NCBI GenBank assembly: GCA_027604705.1
Contig: JADHYV010000020.1
Coordinates: 62,001 to 126,000, forward strand
Source of the DNA: Allomyces arbusculus
Taxonomy: Eukaryota > Blastocladiomycota > Blastocladiomycetes > Blastocladiales > Blastocladiaceae
Reading direction: 5' to 3'
Length of the DNA stretch: 64,000 nt
Shown here: positions 33,514 through 45,348 of the stretch, piece after piece
Numbering within the stretch: the stretch's first letter is position 1
Layout of the letters: each line of letters opens with the position of its first letter
Position numbers and translations under genes: made by a program
The notes under the pieces: model-generated
What the model was told of the DNA's origin: nothing
The model's database searches: none
What the model saw: only the letters and a program-made list of their open reading frames with translations

Positions 33514-36290
33514 ATGCCCCATGACGACGCTGAGCGCCCTTTCATGACACCGCCAAGTAACGCCAGTCTCGGCGATGCCGCTCATGCCGACGATGACAAT
33601 GACCCAACGCTCAAGACCGACCCGCCCGACAACGACGACAACGACCATGAACTCTTGCAGCTCCCAGCCGGCATTGCCGCGGCGCCACTTCTCGCGACCC
33701 CACCGTCGATGAGCCGGTCGTCGTCGTTCCACGACCTGGATCCGGCCGCAAGTAGTCCCCGCGCAGCGAGACGCGTCTGGGCGCGTCGTTTGCGCACTTT
33801 CGCGCTGATCGTCGTGTTTGCCGCGTGGTTCGCGCTCGCCGCACACTGGTTCCGCGACCGCAGCGCGTGGGCTGTGCAGCGATGCACCATGTCCTACATG
33901 TGGCCCCGCTACGTGGAGATCCCCAACGGGGAGATTATCAACGCCGTGGGTCCGCCGGCCAGGGTGGGCTTTCCAGTTCCGCCCAAGTATCGTCTGTTCC
34001 TCTACCGCGAGGGCACGCTCGACGGCGACGTGCTTCCGGGTGAGTCGCTTCCTGTCGTGTTTGTTCCGGGCAACGCCGGCAGCTACCAGCAAGTACGGTC
34101 CCTCGCGTCGCGCGCGGCCATGTTGTGGGCTGGTGAAGGGCCGGGCGCGATCGTGAACCGGACCGACATCAAGCGGTTTGATTTCTATACCAGTCAGTAC
34201 ATGTCATTTTTTGTGCTTGCGGCGTTGCGAAATGGCCAGTCGCTCATACTTCGCCACTGCTAGTCGATTACCACGAGGAACTTGGCGCGCTGAGCGGTGC
34301 GCTCATCGAAGCGCAGGCCAAGTATCTGGACCTGGTGCTGCGGTACCTCTACCACCGATACGATCGGACCAGGCACGTGCCCTTGATTGCCCACTCGATG
34401 GGCGCCGTCGTCGCGCGACGCGCTCGACCGTTTCAACCGTTGGGGCCCATCATCACGCTTGCGGCACCGCACCGCGCGCCGCCCGTTCCGCTCGATTCGT
34501 ACTTCAACGATTTGTACACGGTCCTTGACACCCTGACCACCAAGATGCCATTCAACATGCTCTCCCCCGCCGTCATTGCCGTGACGGGCGGTGAACTCGA
34601 TACGAACGTGGCTGCCGCGTGGACCGACTTGGACGCGCCCCCGGCCAACGTGTCGTGGATGTCGGTACCGACCACGGGCATGCGCGCGACGCGGACGGCT
34701 TGTGATCACCAGGCGATTCTGTGGTGTCGCGAAGTCGTTACTGCAATCGCCGAGGCGCTCTACGCAGCACAGCCGGCCATGTTTGCTCAGCAGCATTACC
34801 GCGAAAAGGTCGTCGACATTTTCCGCGAGCACTTGGTCGACCCGGACGTACCCAAGACGGTCGAGGTGGACGAGCACGTCCAAGTCGGATGGAGGTCCCC
34901 CGGTGAGCTCGACGCGACGCTCGACGAGAAGCAGTGGGCCGTGAGCGTCGCTGTGCCCGACCCGTGGTTCGTGTACCAGGTGGACGCAAAACCGGCTTAT
35001 CCAGTGCGCCGATCCTGGGACGTGTTCCAAGTCGCTGACGACGAGTACGGCCGGTGGATCGGCTCGACCGACGACGTCGAGTTTCGGTGGACGTTTACGC
35101 TCCCCCCGACCTCCTCGACCAACACCACGCTTGCATTTGTCCCCAAACCCGGCTCGTCGGCATCCTCCCCCACCACTCTCCACCTGTCTATCCGCATCGC
35201 ATGGCGCGCATCCGCCTCCCGGCTCGCCGTCGACTTGGCCCCCGTCCTCCTCGGCATGACGCTCGCCTCTACGTTCCTCATCGCCTCGCTGCAGCTCGCC
35301 AGCACGCACCCGCGTCAACGGCACGCGCGGTACGTTGCGCGGGACCTGCTCGGGTTTCCGAACTTCGCGCTCCTCGTCGCCGCCCTTCTCGTCATTCAAG
35401 TCATCCCGATCCGATTCTGGCGGTCTGTCGCGATCACCTCCGGCGTGCCCAGATCCATCGTCGACTCGGTCTGGTGGCTCGCGCGCGCGCACGCGCGGTC
35501 CTCGCCGCTCTTGATCGCCGCATGGATTGCAACCGCCGCGTCGGGCGTTGCCGCGACCTACCTCCTCTCAGCCGCGTGCGAAATCCTCGTCGGAGGCACT
35601 GCGGCGATCTTGCTCGTCACACGCCGAATTCGCCGGTGGCGCGTGATGTTACTGGTCTTTGGCCCGTTTTGTGGCCCGCTCGCTATCGCCGCCGCGCCCC
35701 ACGTCGGCCTGACCCCGGCCTTTGTCGCCGCCGCCCTTATCGCCGTGTTGACGATCCTCCACGCAGCGACTGCCGCCGCGCGCCGCCGACTCCGGAGGTC
35801 CCGCATGCACGACCGCGTTCGGTGGCGCGGGGAGTCCCCCGTGCGGCCCGCGTCGGCGGGGTCCTCCCGTACGCCCGCGGCCGCCGCGTTGGTTCCACAT
35901 GCGGTGGTCCTAGTGCTCGCCACGTGCGCGCCGGCGATCGCCGTTCTGCACGCGTGGTACCGAACGGGCAGTACGGCGGCCGCGGAGATCGTGTGGCGAC
36001 AGACGTGGACGTGGTGGAAGGTCGGTGTGGCGGTGACCTGGATTGCCGCGGCGCTCGTGTGGCCGCCGCGGTCAAGGCCCGCACGGCCGCCGGCGGAACC
36101 GGAGGGTGGAGTTCGGTGGCCGCCCGTGAGTGCGGTGGTAGCTGTGGGGTGTGCGGTCGTGGCTGCGGTCGCGGGGGACGTGCATTTTGCCGAGGTCGCG
36201 CAGGGAGGGTATGCGGCGGTCGGGGCGGCGGTGCTCCTGGAGAAGGTGGTGAGAGCGGTTGTGGCGAGGACGCGACAGGGCGCCGAGTGA
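33514..36290 (+). CDS. BST1: GPI inositol deacylase (PGAP1/Bst1)
   Basis: Two exons (33514-34192, 34264-36290) give 901 residues. An N-terminal cytosolic tail is followed by one membrane helix (about residues 88-108), then the luminal lipase domain: VVFVPGNAGSYQQVRSLAS, DFYTIDYHEELGALSG across the intron, and the nucleophile elbow LIAHSMGAVVAR with the catalytic Ser at about 271. About eight further hydrophobic helices fill the C-terminal third. This is the architecture of PGAP1/Bst1, the ER enzyme that removes the inositol acyl chain from GPI anchors, needed for efficient ER exit of GPI proteins. The elbow has Ala where GHSMG is usual, a mild variation. An alternative start is Met 33544. Confidence 0.92.
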
Positions 36291-36653
36291 GGTGTATGAT
36301 TGTCGAAAGATGGCAGAACACGAGGTGAAGCAAAGAACAGAGAAACGGCGGCATAGTATTTTGACAACATGCGATAAAAAAACGACCAAGATCCCCAATG
36401 CGGGTGCAACACGAGCAAAATTGTGGTAGAGGCACCGAAACGATAACGACGACGACGCGACGAGCAAATCCAAGGTCAGGTCGACACTGCGAGAAACGGA
36501 GCAGATGGTTGGGCAGCAATTGGGCGAAAGGAGAGGGGGAGGCACCGACAGACGAGAGAAGCACGGCCCACACATTCTAAGAAGTCGATCCGGTGCACCG
36601 CCTCCCTTCACCCACGACCAATGCAATGCACTCTAAAATCACCAGCAGGAGCC
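36291..36653. other. Convergent 3' intergenic region
   Basis: 363 bp between the ends of PGAP1 (+) and the membrane sensor-like gene (-). It should hold both 3' UTRs. A short A-run lies near 36375-36381. No gene was recognised. Confidence 0.35.
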
Positions 36654-38084
36654 TCACTGCTGCGACGGCAGCGCGATCCGGCGCGTCGTACCCGGCGCGT
36701 TATGCCCTGGCGAAGCCGGACGACCGGGAACGAGCGATGTGGCCGAGTTGCCCGTGAGATGCGTTGCCGGCTGCTGCGGCGCGTACTCGGGCTGCCGGTT
36801 CTGCACGGCAAGAGTGCCCGTGGGCAGGTAGTACATGTCATGGCTTGAACTGCCGATCGACGGCGCGCCAGGCCCACCGCGGTACCCGTTCCCAGACCCG
36901 GGCGGCGGAACCGTGATGGTTGGGTTATCCATGGGCTGCGGCGGCGGCTGCGGGCGTGCCGAGCCGTAGGGGTCGTACGACGAGGACGTCGGGAACCCGG
37001 CAGGCTCAGTACCATACCGCGGGCCCTGGTAGGGACTCGGCGCGGCGCCCGGTGGGGGCAGATTGCCAAAAGCCTGCATTGGCTGCTGCTGCGAGGTACC
37101 GAAGCCCGACTGCGGCTGGTTCGGGAGCGGCAGGTTCATGGGCGCTTGCGGCGGCGGCGACATGTAACCCCCCGGGCCCATGCCCATCCCACCGCCCTGC
37201 TGCTGCGCTCCAGCAAGCGGGCGTGCGCCCGAGTTGTGCATGGCCATTTGCGGCGGCGGCGGTGTGGCCGGGCGTGGGTTCGACGTGCCAACTTCGACGA
37301 GCGTGAGCACGCCCGAGCCGTAGTTCGGGTCGTTCGGGTTGGTATCAGCCTTGGCCGGGTTAAAGGGCGCGGGCGCGGGCGTGAGCGTGCCGCCCGTCAG
37401 GTGCGCCGCGGACCCAAGACCGGGCTGGAACTGGTGGTTGCCGAGGTTACCATTGGTCGGGCGGAAGACACGCGAGGACCGGCGGTTCTTGGTCTTGGAC
37501 CGGATCATGCAGACGGCAGCGGAGATGAGGACAATGGCGGCGCCCACGCAGCCGAGAATCACGTAAAAAGTCGTCGACTGGAAGAAACCAGCGTTGGCGG
37601 CCTTGACGTTATCCGCGTCCTGCTGGTTGTTGACGTTTGTCGGGATGAACGTGCCCACGGCCTTGCCGTCAATGACCACGGTCGTCTTGACCATGGTTGT
37701 GAACGTGGAAAACGTTGTGGTCGTCGTGGATCCCTGTGTGGCCGAGCTGATGGGCGCCGTCGTGGAATTGGGGTCGGACGTCGCCTGGTTCGAGGTGGTC
37801 GTGGTCTTGTCTCTCGACGAGGTCGTGGTCGACGTGGGCGGCGGCTTGGAGGTCGTCGTCGAGGTTGGCGGCGGCTTGGTGGTCGTGGTCGATGTGGTTG
37901 AGGTGGGCGGCGGGTCGGACGTCTTGGGCGGCGTCGTGGGCTCCTCGGCGGCGGGCGAGTTGGCGGCGGGTGCCGGGTCGGCCGCGTGCGCCACAAGCAC
38001 GTAAGGGTTGGAGGCAAGGCTGACGAGCCCCGCGGCGGCGACGAGCGCCCAGCGCGCGCTGGAGGCATGCATCATCGCCGGCAT
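36654..38084 (-). CDS. Single-pass membrane protein with Ser/Thr-rich ectodomain, sensor-like
   Basis: Starting at Met 38084 the frame gives 476 residues without introns. A signal peptide (about 1-33, ending VLVAHA) leads to a Thr/Ser/Pro-rich ectodomain of roughly 110 residues with TTTTKPPPTSTTT-type runs, expected to be heavily O-glycosylated. A single membrane helix at about residues 195-218 (TTFYVILGCVGAAIVLIS) is followed by a basic stop-transfer segment (RSKTKNRRSSR). The ~260-residue cytoplasmic tail is Pro/Gly/Gln-rich. The layout recalls fungal wall-stress sensors of the Wsc/Mid2 type, but there is no Cys-rich WSC domain, so this is a resemblance of architecture only. An upstream Met at 38411 would add 109 residues with no signal peptide at the front and is less likely. 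Confidence 0.6.
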   Translation of the reverse strand: MPAMMHASSARWALVAAAGLVSLASNPYVLVAHAADPAPAANSPAAEEPTTPPKTSDPPPTSTTSTTTTKPPPTSTTTSKPPPTSTTTSSRDKTTTTSNQATSDPNSTTAPISSATQGSTTTTTFSTFTTMVKTTVVIDGKAVGTFIPTNVNNQQDADNVKAANAGFFQSTTFYVILGCVGAAIVLISAAVCMIRSKTKNRRSSRVFRPTNGNLGNHQFQPGLGSAAHLTGGTLTPAPAPFNPAKADTNPNDPNYGSGVLTLVEVGTSNPRPATPPPPQMAMHNSGARPLAGAQQQGGGMGMGPGGYMSPPPQAPMNLPLPNQPQSGFGTSQQQPMQAFGNLPPPGAAPSPYQGPRYGTEPAGFPTSSSYDPYGSARPQPPPQPMDNPTITVPPPGSGNGYRGGPGAPSIGSSSHDMYYLPTGTLAVQNRQPEYAPQQPATHLTGNSATSLVPGRPASPGHNAPGTTRRIALPSQQ

Positions 38085-38600
38085 CGTGCGGGGCGAGGTA
38101 CAGGCAGGGAGCGCGGGCGCGAGCACGAGCTGGGCCGGACCGGGCCCGACGGGGGCGAGATGTGTAGCGTCCGGGAGCGGCGGACGACGCGGTCGCAATG
38201 CGGGCAGTGCGGCGGGTCGCGGTCGGCGTGCTCGCGGTGGGGGCGGGCGGCAAGTTGTTGACGACGACGATGTGGCGGAGGACCGAGCACGGAGGAGAGC
38301 AGGTGCCTTGTCGGGTTGTGTGGGCGCCCGCGCAACGGACCGTCCTGGCGCGGCGGCTTGCCATGGCTTGACCGCGCGCAACTGCCACTCGACGCATGCC
38401 GCCCACGGCATCTCCCTGGGTCAATGACTTGTCCCTCTTGCCCGGCGATCTCGAACCACTCTCGGCCGCGCCTCATGTCAGCTCTGATCACCACCAAACC
38501 ACAAACAGCACCAATGATCAACCCAACGCCGCTGTATTCCGCGCGCTCCCGTCCAGTCAAGTCTTCTCCACCCCCGCACCAGTCCCTTCCACGCGCCAGG
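38085..38600 (-). other. Intergenic region between DOCK and the sensor-like gene
   Basis: 516 bp on the minus strand, holding the DOCK 3' end and the promoter and 5' UTR of the sensor-like gene. No other feature was recognised. Confidence 0.35.
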
Positions 38601-41600
38601 TCACGGCTGCAGCGAATACGTGCTCTTCGACGCCGCCTTGCCATCGCTAACGCTCGTGCCGCCCACCGCTCGCTGCACTTTGCCGAGCAACGCACCGGCG
38701 CGCCGCCATCCAGACGCGCTTCCGCTCCCCGACAGAGCGCCATTCGGCTCGAGGTGCAGCGCCTGCATCGCCGCCTCAGACGTGGGTGACACGGCATCGC
38801 TCCCGTCCCCACCCGAGATCGCGCTGGTGCTCGCCGTCGGCCGCGTGCGCACCGTGCGGCTGCGTTGCACGCTCACGCCGCTCGCTGCTGCACTGCCGCC
38901 CGACGCCGTGGTCGCTAAGCCCGTCGCGCTGCTCGTGCTGTTCAGGCTCGCGGCCGACCCGGCAATCGCCGTGGCCATCAACAGGCTTGGCGTGTTGGCT
39001 GAGGTGCCGCTCACGCCGGCCATGTTCGTCAGTGACGCGCTGCGCACCGACTGCAGTCGCTCGCGCGGACCCACGGCACGCGTGGCCGTGTTATTCAGCC
39101 CGCCGCCAGTGCCGCTGCCACTGCCGTTGCCCGACACGCTGTTTGCACCGGGTGCACTGTTATTGACGGAACCGGACGGCGAGCTCGGTGATGCTGCGCC
39201 GTTGGCCGTGCTGGGCCCACCGGTTGGGCTCGGCGTTGTACTCGATGTGCCAGGGGCACCGGAACCGCCGCCGGCCGAGATACTTGCCGCTGGACTGGTC
39301 GATGACGGTGGTGCGTCGCCCGGAACCACAATCCCGAGCCGCTCAATCTCCTCGGCAAAGTTTTTCTTGAAGACTAAGGCGAGGGCAGGATCACGGTCAG
39401 TTGGTGAAATCACAAAAAACACATCGGTCAAAAAAGAACGTACACGCGACAATCGTATCGTGCAGCGGCCGCATCTGCAGCGGCGCAACACGCGCGTGAA
39501 TCGCAATACACCGGTCCAAGATGACGACCTGCTCGTCAATCGCCTCTTCGAGCCGCTGCACAAACTGCGCCATGGCCGGATGCTCGTTGCGGAACTCGGA
39601 CTGGATAAACGCCTTCTTGTACATGAGCACGCCGCCATTCACGGGCGCGTCGACGGCGCCGTTGATCGACATGGTCAAGGGGTTGCAGTTGGTCTGCGGC
39701 TCCATGAATGTCTCGTACTTCTTTTCCAGCGTGATCAGCTCGCGGTTCTTCGCCGTCATGGTCTGCACCGCGTTCTCGATCGGCGAGTACTCGTTGGTCG
39801 TGACCTCGACGACCTCAGACCGTCGCAACAAGTGCGGGAACGTGTCTTCGGTCGTGTAGGTCACCTTCTCGGTCCACAAGTCCAAAAACTCATTGGCCGA
39901 CTTGGTCGCGTTCTTGCGGAACGGCCGCGACACCGAGAACCGGTTCACGTTGTTGAACTGGTAGTAGGACCGAATCGCGTCAGGCACGCGGTCGCCCTTC
40001 TGGAACACCTTTTGCGACCGGTCGGGCTCGGGCTGCACGGCCGTGATTTGCAGGTACCGCTCCTCGGCCTGCAAGATTTCGGGTTTCGGTGCGGCATTCG
40101 ACTTGAGCAAAACCGAGTCCGGGTGCTTGGACTGAATCCGCTCGCAGAACGGCCCAATCTTCTCCCACTCGAGTCCGCGGTAGATGAACTGCTTGTTGCG
40201 CAGCGACGCCGGGAAACCTTTCCCATAGTACCCGACGCGGAAGTACTCGGAGTAGTACCTCTCTTGCTTGAGGATGGCTAGGTAGAGCTTCGACAGCCGC
40301 AGCAGCAGCTCCGACTGCTTTTCGTAGTTGTACATGAACTCGTCATAAAAACCGAGCAGTTCCTTGCCGACGGCGATGGCCGACTCCCACGCCTTGCCCT
40401 CTTCAAAGTAGATGATGATCTGGTGCAGCAGTTCCTCCTTGCGCTCGAACTCCTTTTGCGCGGTGTCAAATCCGAGCTCTGGGATCGGGTCCAACAGCCG
40501 GTCCGACCACTGCAGCAGGTCGGCGTGCAACTTGAGCGTCCACCCAGCCTCGACGAAATTGTTCGAGTTGAGCTGCTTGATGGCCAAGTGGTGCACGTAC
40601 TTCAGGTAAATGTCGGTGCGCCCAATCGCCTTCATAAACTTGGCCAGCTTGTAGATGCCGTTCCAGTGCTCGTCCTCGTACTCGGTGCCCGGCGGCAAGT
40701 CGCGCAGTGCCAAGAGCAGCACCAGGAACCGGTCCATGTTGTGCAGGAACTCGACCGTCAGTGCGCGCAGGTGTGGCACGACCGTGCGCGTCACGAGCAG
40801 TCGGCACATGGTGAACACGAAAATGTGCCGGTGCCGGTCCCCACCGTGCATCCGCGCCAAGATCAGCTGGTCGAGATGGTCGGCCGAGAGGGACTCAAGC
40901 CGCTTGATCGACCGACAAAAACTAAACTCGCGCTTCATCATGCTGAGCAGCAGGTACGACGCGGCCTGGCACAGCGGCGTGTGCGGCGACATGGTCAGCT
41001 CGAGCACAAGCGGGATCAGGGCAGGGATCATGCGCAGCTGGTACTCGACGACGCGCACGCCCGTCGAGGTCGTGCCGATCGCCGACCACAGCACCTTCAT
41101 CAACTGCCCGCCCTGCGTCAAGAGCGACGGTACTTGCAGCTTGTAGGCACACCGCCACTTTTGCGCGGTCCACAACTCCTTTTGCAGGTGCGGCGAGTTG
41201 AGCATCGTGAGAACGTTGAAAAAGTAGCACCGCCACAACTCTTGCGGGAAAGTCGGCGCCGCCGGCGGCATAAAGTAGTGCTGCATGAGCAACGCGATCG
41301 CGCGGAACACCTTGAGCGCGATCCGGTGCGCCGTCAGGTTGAGGTTGGCCCAGTTGAGCGAGTAGGCCTCGCCGCGCAAGATCGACCCCATGACGCCAAA
41401 CAATTGCGTCAAGAACTTGATCGTGCCTTCGTGCCCACGCTGGTCGTAGACGGCGACAAAGTACTCGGCCATCTTCGTCTCCGACATGAGACTAAACACG
41501 GCGACAAACGTGGACGCGATCCGTGCCGTTTCCGGGTCGGTCGGCGTGTCGGCTGCCTTGGCCAGCGGGTTTGGGATCGCGGCCGTCAACCCTACACCCA

Positions 41601-44600
41601 CACCGACCAGTTGCGGGCTTGTTGATGGCGACGTGGTCCGAATCGACGCGCTTGACTGAATCTGCGCCGACTGGAACGCCGACAGCCCACTTACTGACGA
41701 CGACGACTCGAGTTGCGAGTTGTGTGCGGACCGGCCATCGACAGGCGCCGACATGGCGTCGCGATACGCCTCGAGCAAGTTGGGCAGCAATTCGGCGAGC
41801 CTGAGCACCGTCTGCGACTCTTCGTGCGCCGGGTCCGACAAACTCTGCAGCCGCGTGAGCAACTCGCCGAGAATATCGACGCACTCGTTGTAGATTTGCG
41901 TGCGCAGCGACACATCCCCGGACCCGGGCTCCCACCAGCCGATATGCATGCGCAGCCACCCGACAATCGCCTGTGCGAGCGTATGCCGTGCGTCCGGGTC
42001 CGAGTTGAACAAGTCGCCACGCATGATCGACAAGATGAACGTGAGCTTTTTGTGCACGATCGACCCGCGCTTCGAGTGCAGCGAGTTGGTGAAGGTGATG
42101 ACAATCTGCACAATCTCGGCGTTCGTAAAAAACTTGGGCAGCAGCGGCAAGACTTGCGCAAAATTCTGGAACGCAAACTGCTGCGTCGACGACAAGTGCT
42201 CGCCCGAGTCCGACATGAGCTGGTTGATGCAGTCAAGAAACTTAGACAGCTGCTTCTTGTAGTCCATTTCCTCGACGACAGAGTCCACCTGCTCGGTGCC
42301 CGTCGGCATCCCGTTTGCGGGCGACGGCGGCTTGGGCTCGGTCTGTTCGCCGCGGCCCAGCGAGTGGACGGGCCGTGCCACGGCGCCGCCATTGGCTGTG
42401 GGCGGCTTGTAGGACGCCGAGGCATTCGACGACGTGCGCATCAGCGACTTGCGCTGCAAGATCACGCCGCACTGGATAATGAACCGGAACAGGTGAACGA
42501 ACACCTTGAACGTCTTGTGCAGCTGCCGCGCGGCCTCGGCGTTCTTCGGGTTCTTGCGCACCTCGTCGATCAGGCACGTGATTGCGTACATCAAGTGCGG
42601 CGCGACGCGCGTGTAAGCAAACTCGTGCTCGACGTACTCGAGCAACGCCGACCGGAAGTGAATGTACCGGCGGTCGCGCTCGTGGTAGACGAGCCCGAGT
42701 AAATGCAGCAGTTGGTCAAACACGAGCCGGCTCAGCTCGTGGTTAGCGTTTTTCGGGCTGCACATGATGCCGAGGAGCGCGTCGACGACCCACACGACAA
42801 ACTTGACCGTCTCTTGCTCGCCAATGAACTTCATATCCTTGAGCAAACTCGGCAGGTCGTTGTAGTTGGACTCGATGGCCTTTTGCCACCGGAAGACCTT
42901 CATGAGCGGCACCGACTGCGTGAGCTGCGTTGAGACGAGCTGCGTCGAGACCGTGATCGTGTCCTTGACGGGCACGAGCCGATTCACGTCGGCCTCGCTT
43001 AGATACACCCACTGGTTCTTGCGGTCGTACTTGTAGAGCGTCAGCGTCTGTGCGCCGTCGGCGACGACGGCACCGTTCGGCCGGACCAGAGGGAACCAGC
43101 CAAACGCAACAGTCCGGTCCTCCTTTTCCGTGGGTCCGGACAGCGACGAGAGCGTCGACGACGACGAGGTCGGGCGCACTGCCAAGTAGACGTGCGCAGA
43201 TTCCATGACCTTGGGCGGCAAGTCCACCCGAATCGTCTCGCCCCATTTCGGGTTGAGCACGTGGTAGTAAACGACCGTCTCGTGGTAATCGCATTTGCCG
43301 AGCCCGGTCCCGCGAATAATCGACCCTGGGATTGTCTCGCCCGCGGCATTGCGCGCCTGCAGCATCACTTCAAACGACTTGCCGTGCACCTTTTGAAACT
43401 CGCCGCTGTCGAGCGTTATGTAGAGCGAGTTGCGCACAAACGTGGCGTTCATCGGGTCGCCAAACCCAATGCGCGACGAGACGGGCACGGACGAGTAGGT
43501 GACTCTTTCCGTGTCGGTAAACGACCGCACGTTGAGCATCAGGCAGTCGCTCTTGAGCGGCTCGTATGCGCCTGACCGCGACATGAGTTCTTGTGGCAAC
43601 GACGTGAAGGTTTGCTCGGTCAGGGCCGTGTAGAGCTTGAGCAAGTACCCGCCCGTCGGCTGCGTCTCCTTGCCCGACAAGACGTCGCGCAGCTCCAAGA
43701 TCCCGGCCGCAACGGGGCGGCGGTACTTGGTCGGGTCGTTCTCCTTCATCTTAGACGTGCGCACGACGCGGCACACGAGCACAATCTCCTTGTTGATGTC
43801 GACGGTCGAAAAATCGACAAAGACCGTCTTGGTGCCCGGTGTGATCGTGTACGGGAACGTGGTATTGTCGACTTGCAAGACAAAGTCGTCGGTCAGGTAC
43901 TTTTGATCCGACTTGGAGTAAATGGCGAACCGGTATTCGACGCGGTCGCCCGGGTGCGCCACGTCCGGGAACGTGCTCTTGATATCCAAGTAGATGTGAT
44001 GCCCAATGATATCAGCGTCAACCGAAAGCTTGGCCGAGTAGCTCAAGTTGTTGGCACGGCGCTCGTCCGACTTGATTTGCCGCTCCAGCTGTGCGTGCTG
44101 GTCCTTGATCTTCATGATCGACATGGACTTGGACGTGACAATCGCGCCCGTCGCCTCGTCGTGCAAAATCTGATTCAGGTTCTGCGCACCGTTGCCGAGC
44201 GCAATCTTGTGAATCAAGTCCTTGCGGTGCCGTGCGAGCGCCTCAGGCGACATGGGCGCCAGCAGCTGCCGCCGCGCCTTGAACAGGACCATCGCATGTT
44301 TCTTGGCAAACGCATAGTTGGTGTAGTTTTGCGCCTGCAAGAACGTGCGCATATTCGCCGACCAGTCGCGCAGCGCGTGCGACGCCTCGTCAATGATGGG
44401 CTCGACGCTGCCGGCGACCGTGTCAAGCGGCGGGTACTCGGGGTCTGGCAGACACATGATCGACTCGAGCGGCTTGCCATCTGTGCGGTTGAGCCACAAC
44501 TTGTCGGGGCTCTGGTAATCCGGGTCATCGAGGATCTTGCTCGCGTCCGAGGCCAAGTTGTCCATGGACTCGTTGGGCGACTCGGGCGAGTCGAAATTCA

Positions 44601-45348
44601 TGACCTTGTCAGCTACGATAATCTGATTGTGCGACGGCGACCTCGACGGGCTGCTTTGCTTGGGCCGCAGCGGCGAGAAGGGTGCGTCGAGCGTCAGCTG
44701 GGAGCTGGTTGAGGGCGTTGCTGTGCCGGGAACCGCGGCCGATCCTGCTGCCCCTGACGGAGACGGAGACGCTCTCGCCGAGGATGTCATACCCGCACCC
44801 GCGGAAGACGAATCGCTCGCCGCCGTCAGGGTAATCTCGGGGCTCGAACTTTCGAAAAACGACGACGTGCTGGCCGGGATCTTGGCGCAGGCCGGCTCCG
44901 TGCGCAGATGCAAGATATTGGCCGGGAAAATGCCGAGCTTGGGCGCCATGGTGGGCAACCCCGCCGGGAACACGTAGCCGCGGTACCATCCCGTGTAGCA
45001 GTACTCGAGCAGTTGCACGACGTCGCCGACGTGTACCGCGACCATGGCCGCGATCACAGCCTCGCGCGCGGGACTCAGCGTGCTCGGGTTCGCTTCAAGT
45101 TTTGGCATACTCGAGCGTGCCGACGGCGAGAGCGGACTCATGGAAGACGGCTCATCGGTCACGAGCGCCGGCGAGAATTGGCCCTTGACAATTGCGTAGG
45201 ATCCGGCGGGGACGGCAACCCAGGTGCGCGATGTTGGGCCCGAGTCGCCCACGTCGATCGTCACAGACAGGCCGGGATCAGATTTGCGGAACCGAGCGGC
45301 GCTCTCGGTGAGCGGGCTCCGCGGCGGTCTGGAGTCGGGATCCGCCAT
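38601..45348 (-). CDS. DOCK-family Rho/Rac guanine nucleotide exchange factor
   Basis: Two exons: 45348-39444 and 39373-38601, with a 70-nt intron, giving 2225 residues. An SH3-like segment lies at about residues 90-145 (VVQLLEYCYTGWYRGYVFP). The C2-like DHR-1 domain (about 640-730) includes YVHL-type lipid-binding strands such as NSLYITLDSGEF. A long ARM-like helical middle follows. The catalytic DHR-2 domain (about 1560-1995) has EYFRVGYYGKGFP, FIYRGLEWEKIGPF, EFLDLWTEKVTYTTEDTFP and, across the intron, PLHDTIVAFFKKNFAEEIERL. The C-terminal 230 residues are Ser/Gly/Ala-rich. DOCK proteins activate Rac or Cdc42 and drive actin-based shape change; an N-terminal SH3 points to the DOCK-A/B type that works with ELMO. 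The start at 45348 is the first Met before the SH3. Confidence 0.92.

Noticed and set aside
37339-38068. Thr/Pro-rich antisense frames over the sensor-like gene
   Set aside because: They arise from the repetitive Thr/Ser/Pro codons of the ectodomain read in other frames; only one frame gives a signal peptide and membrane helix.
38620-44712. Long antisense open frames across DOCK (38620-40281, 40423-41625, 41713-42702, 43591-44712)
   Set aside because: They mirror the DOCK reading frame and consist of Arg/Val/Leu/His-rich sequence without domains. GC-rich codon bias produces such antisense frames; the DOCK motifs fix the real strand.
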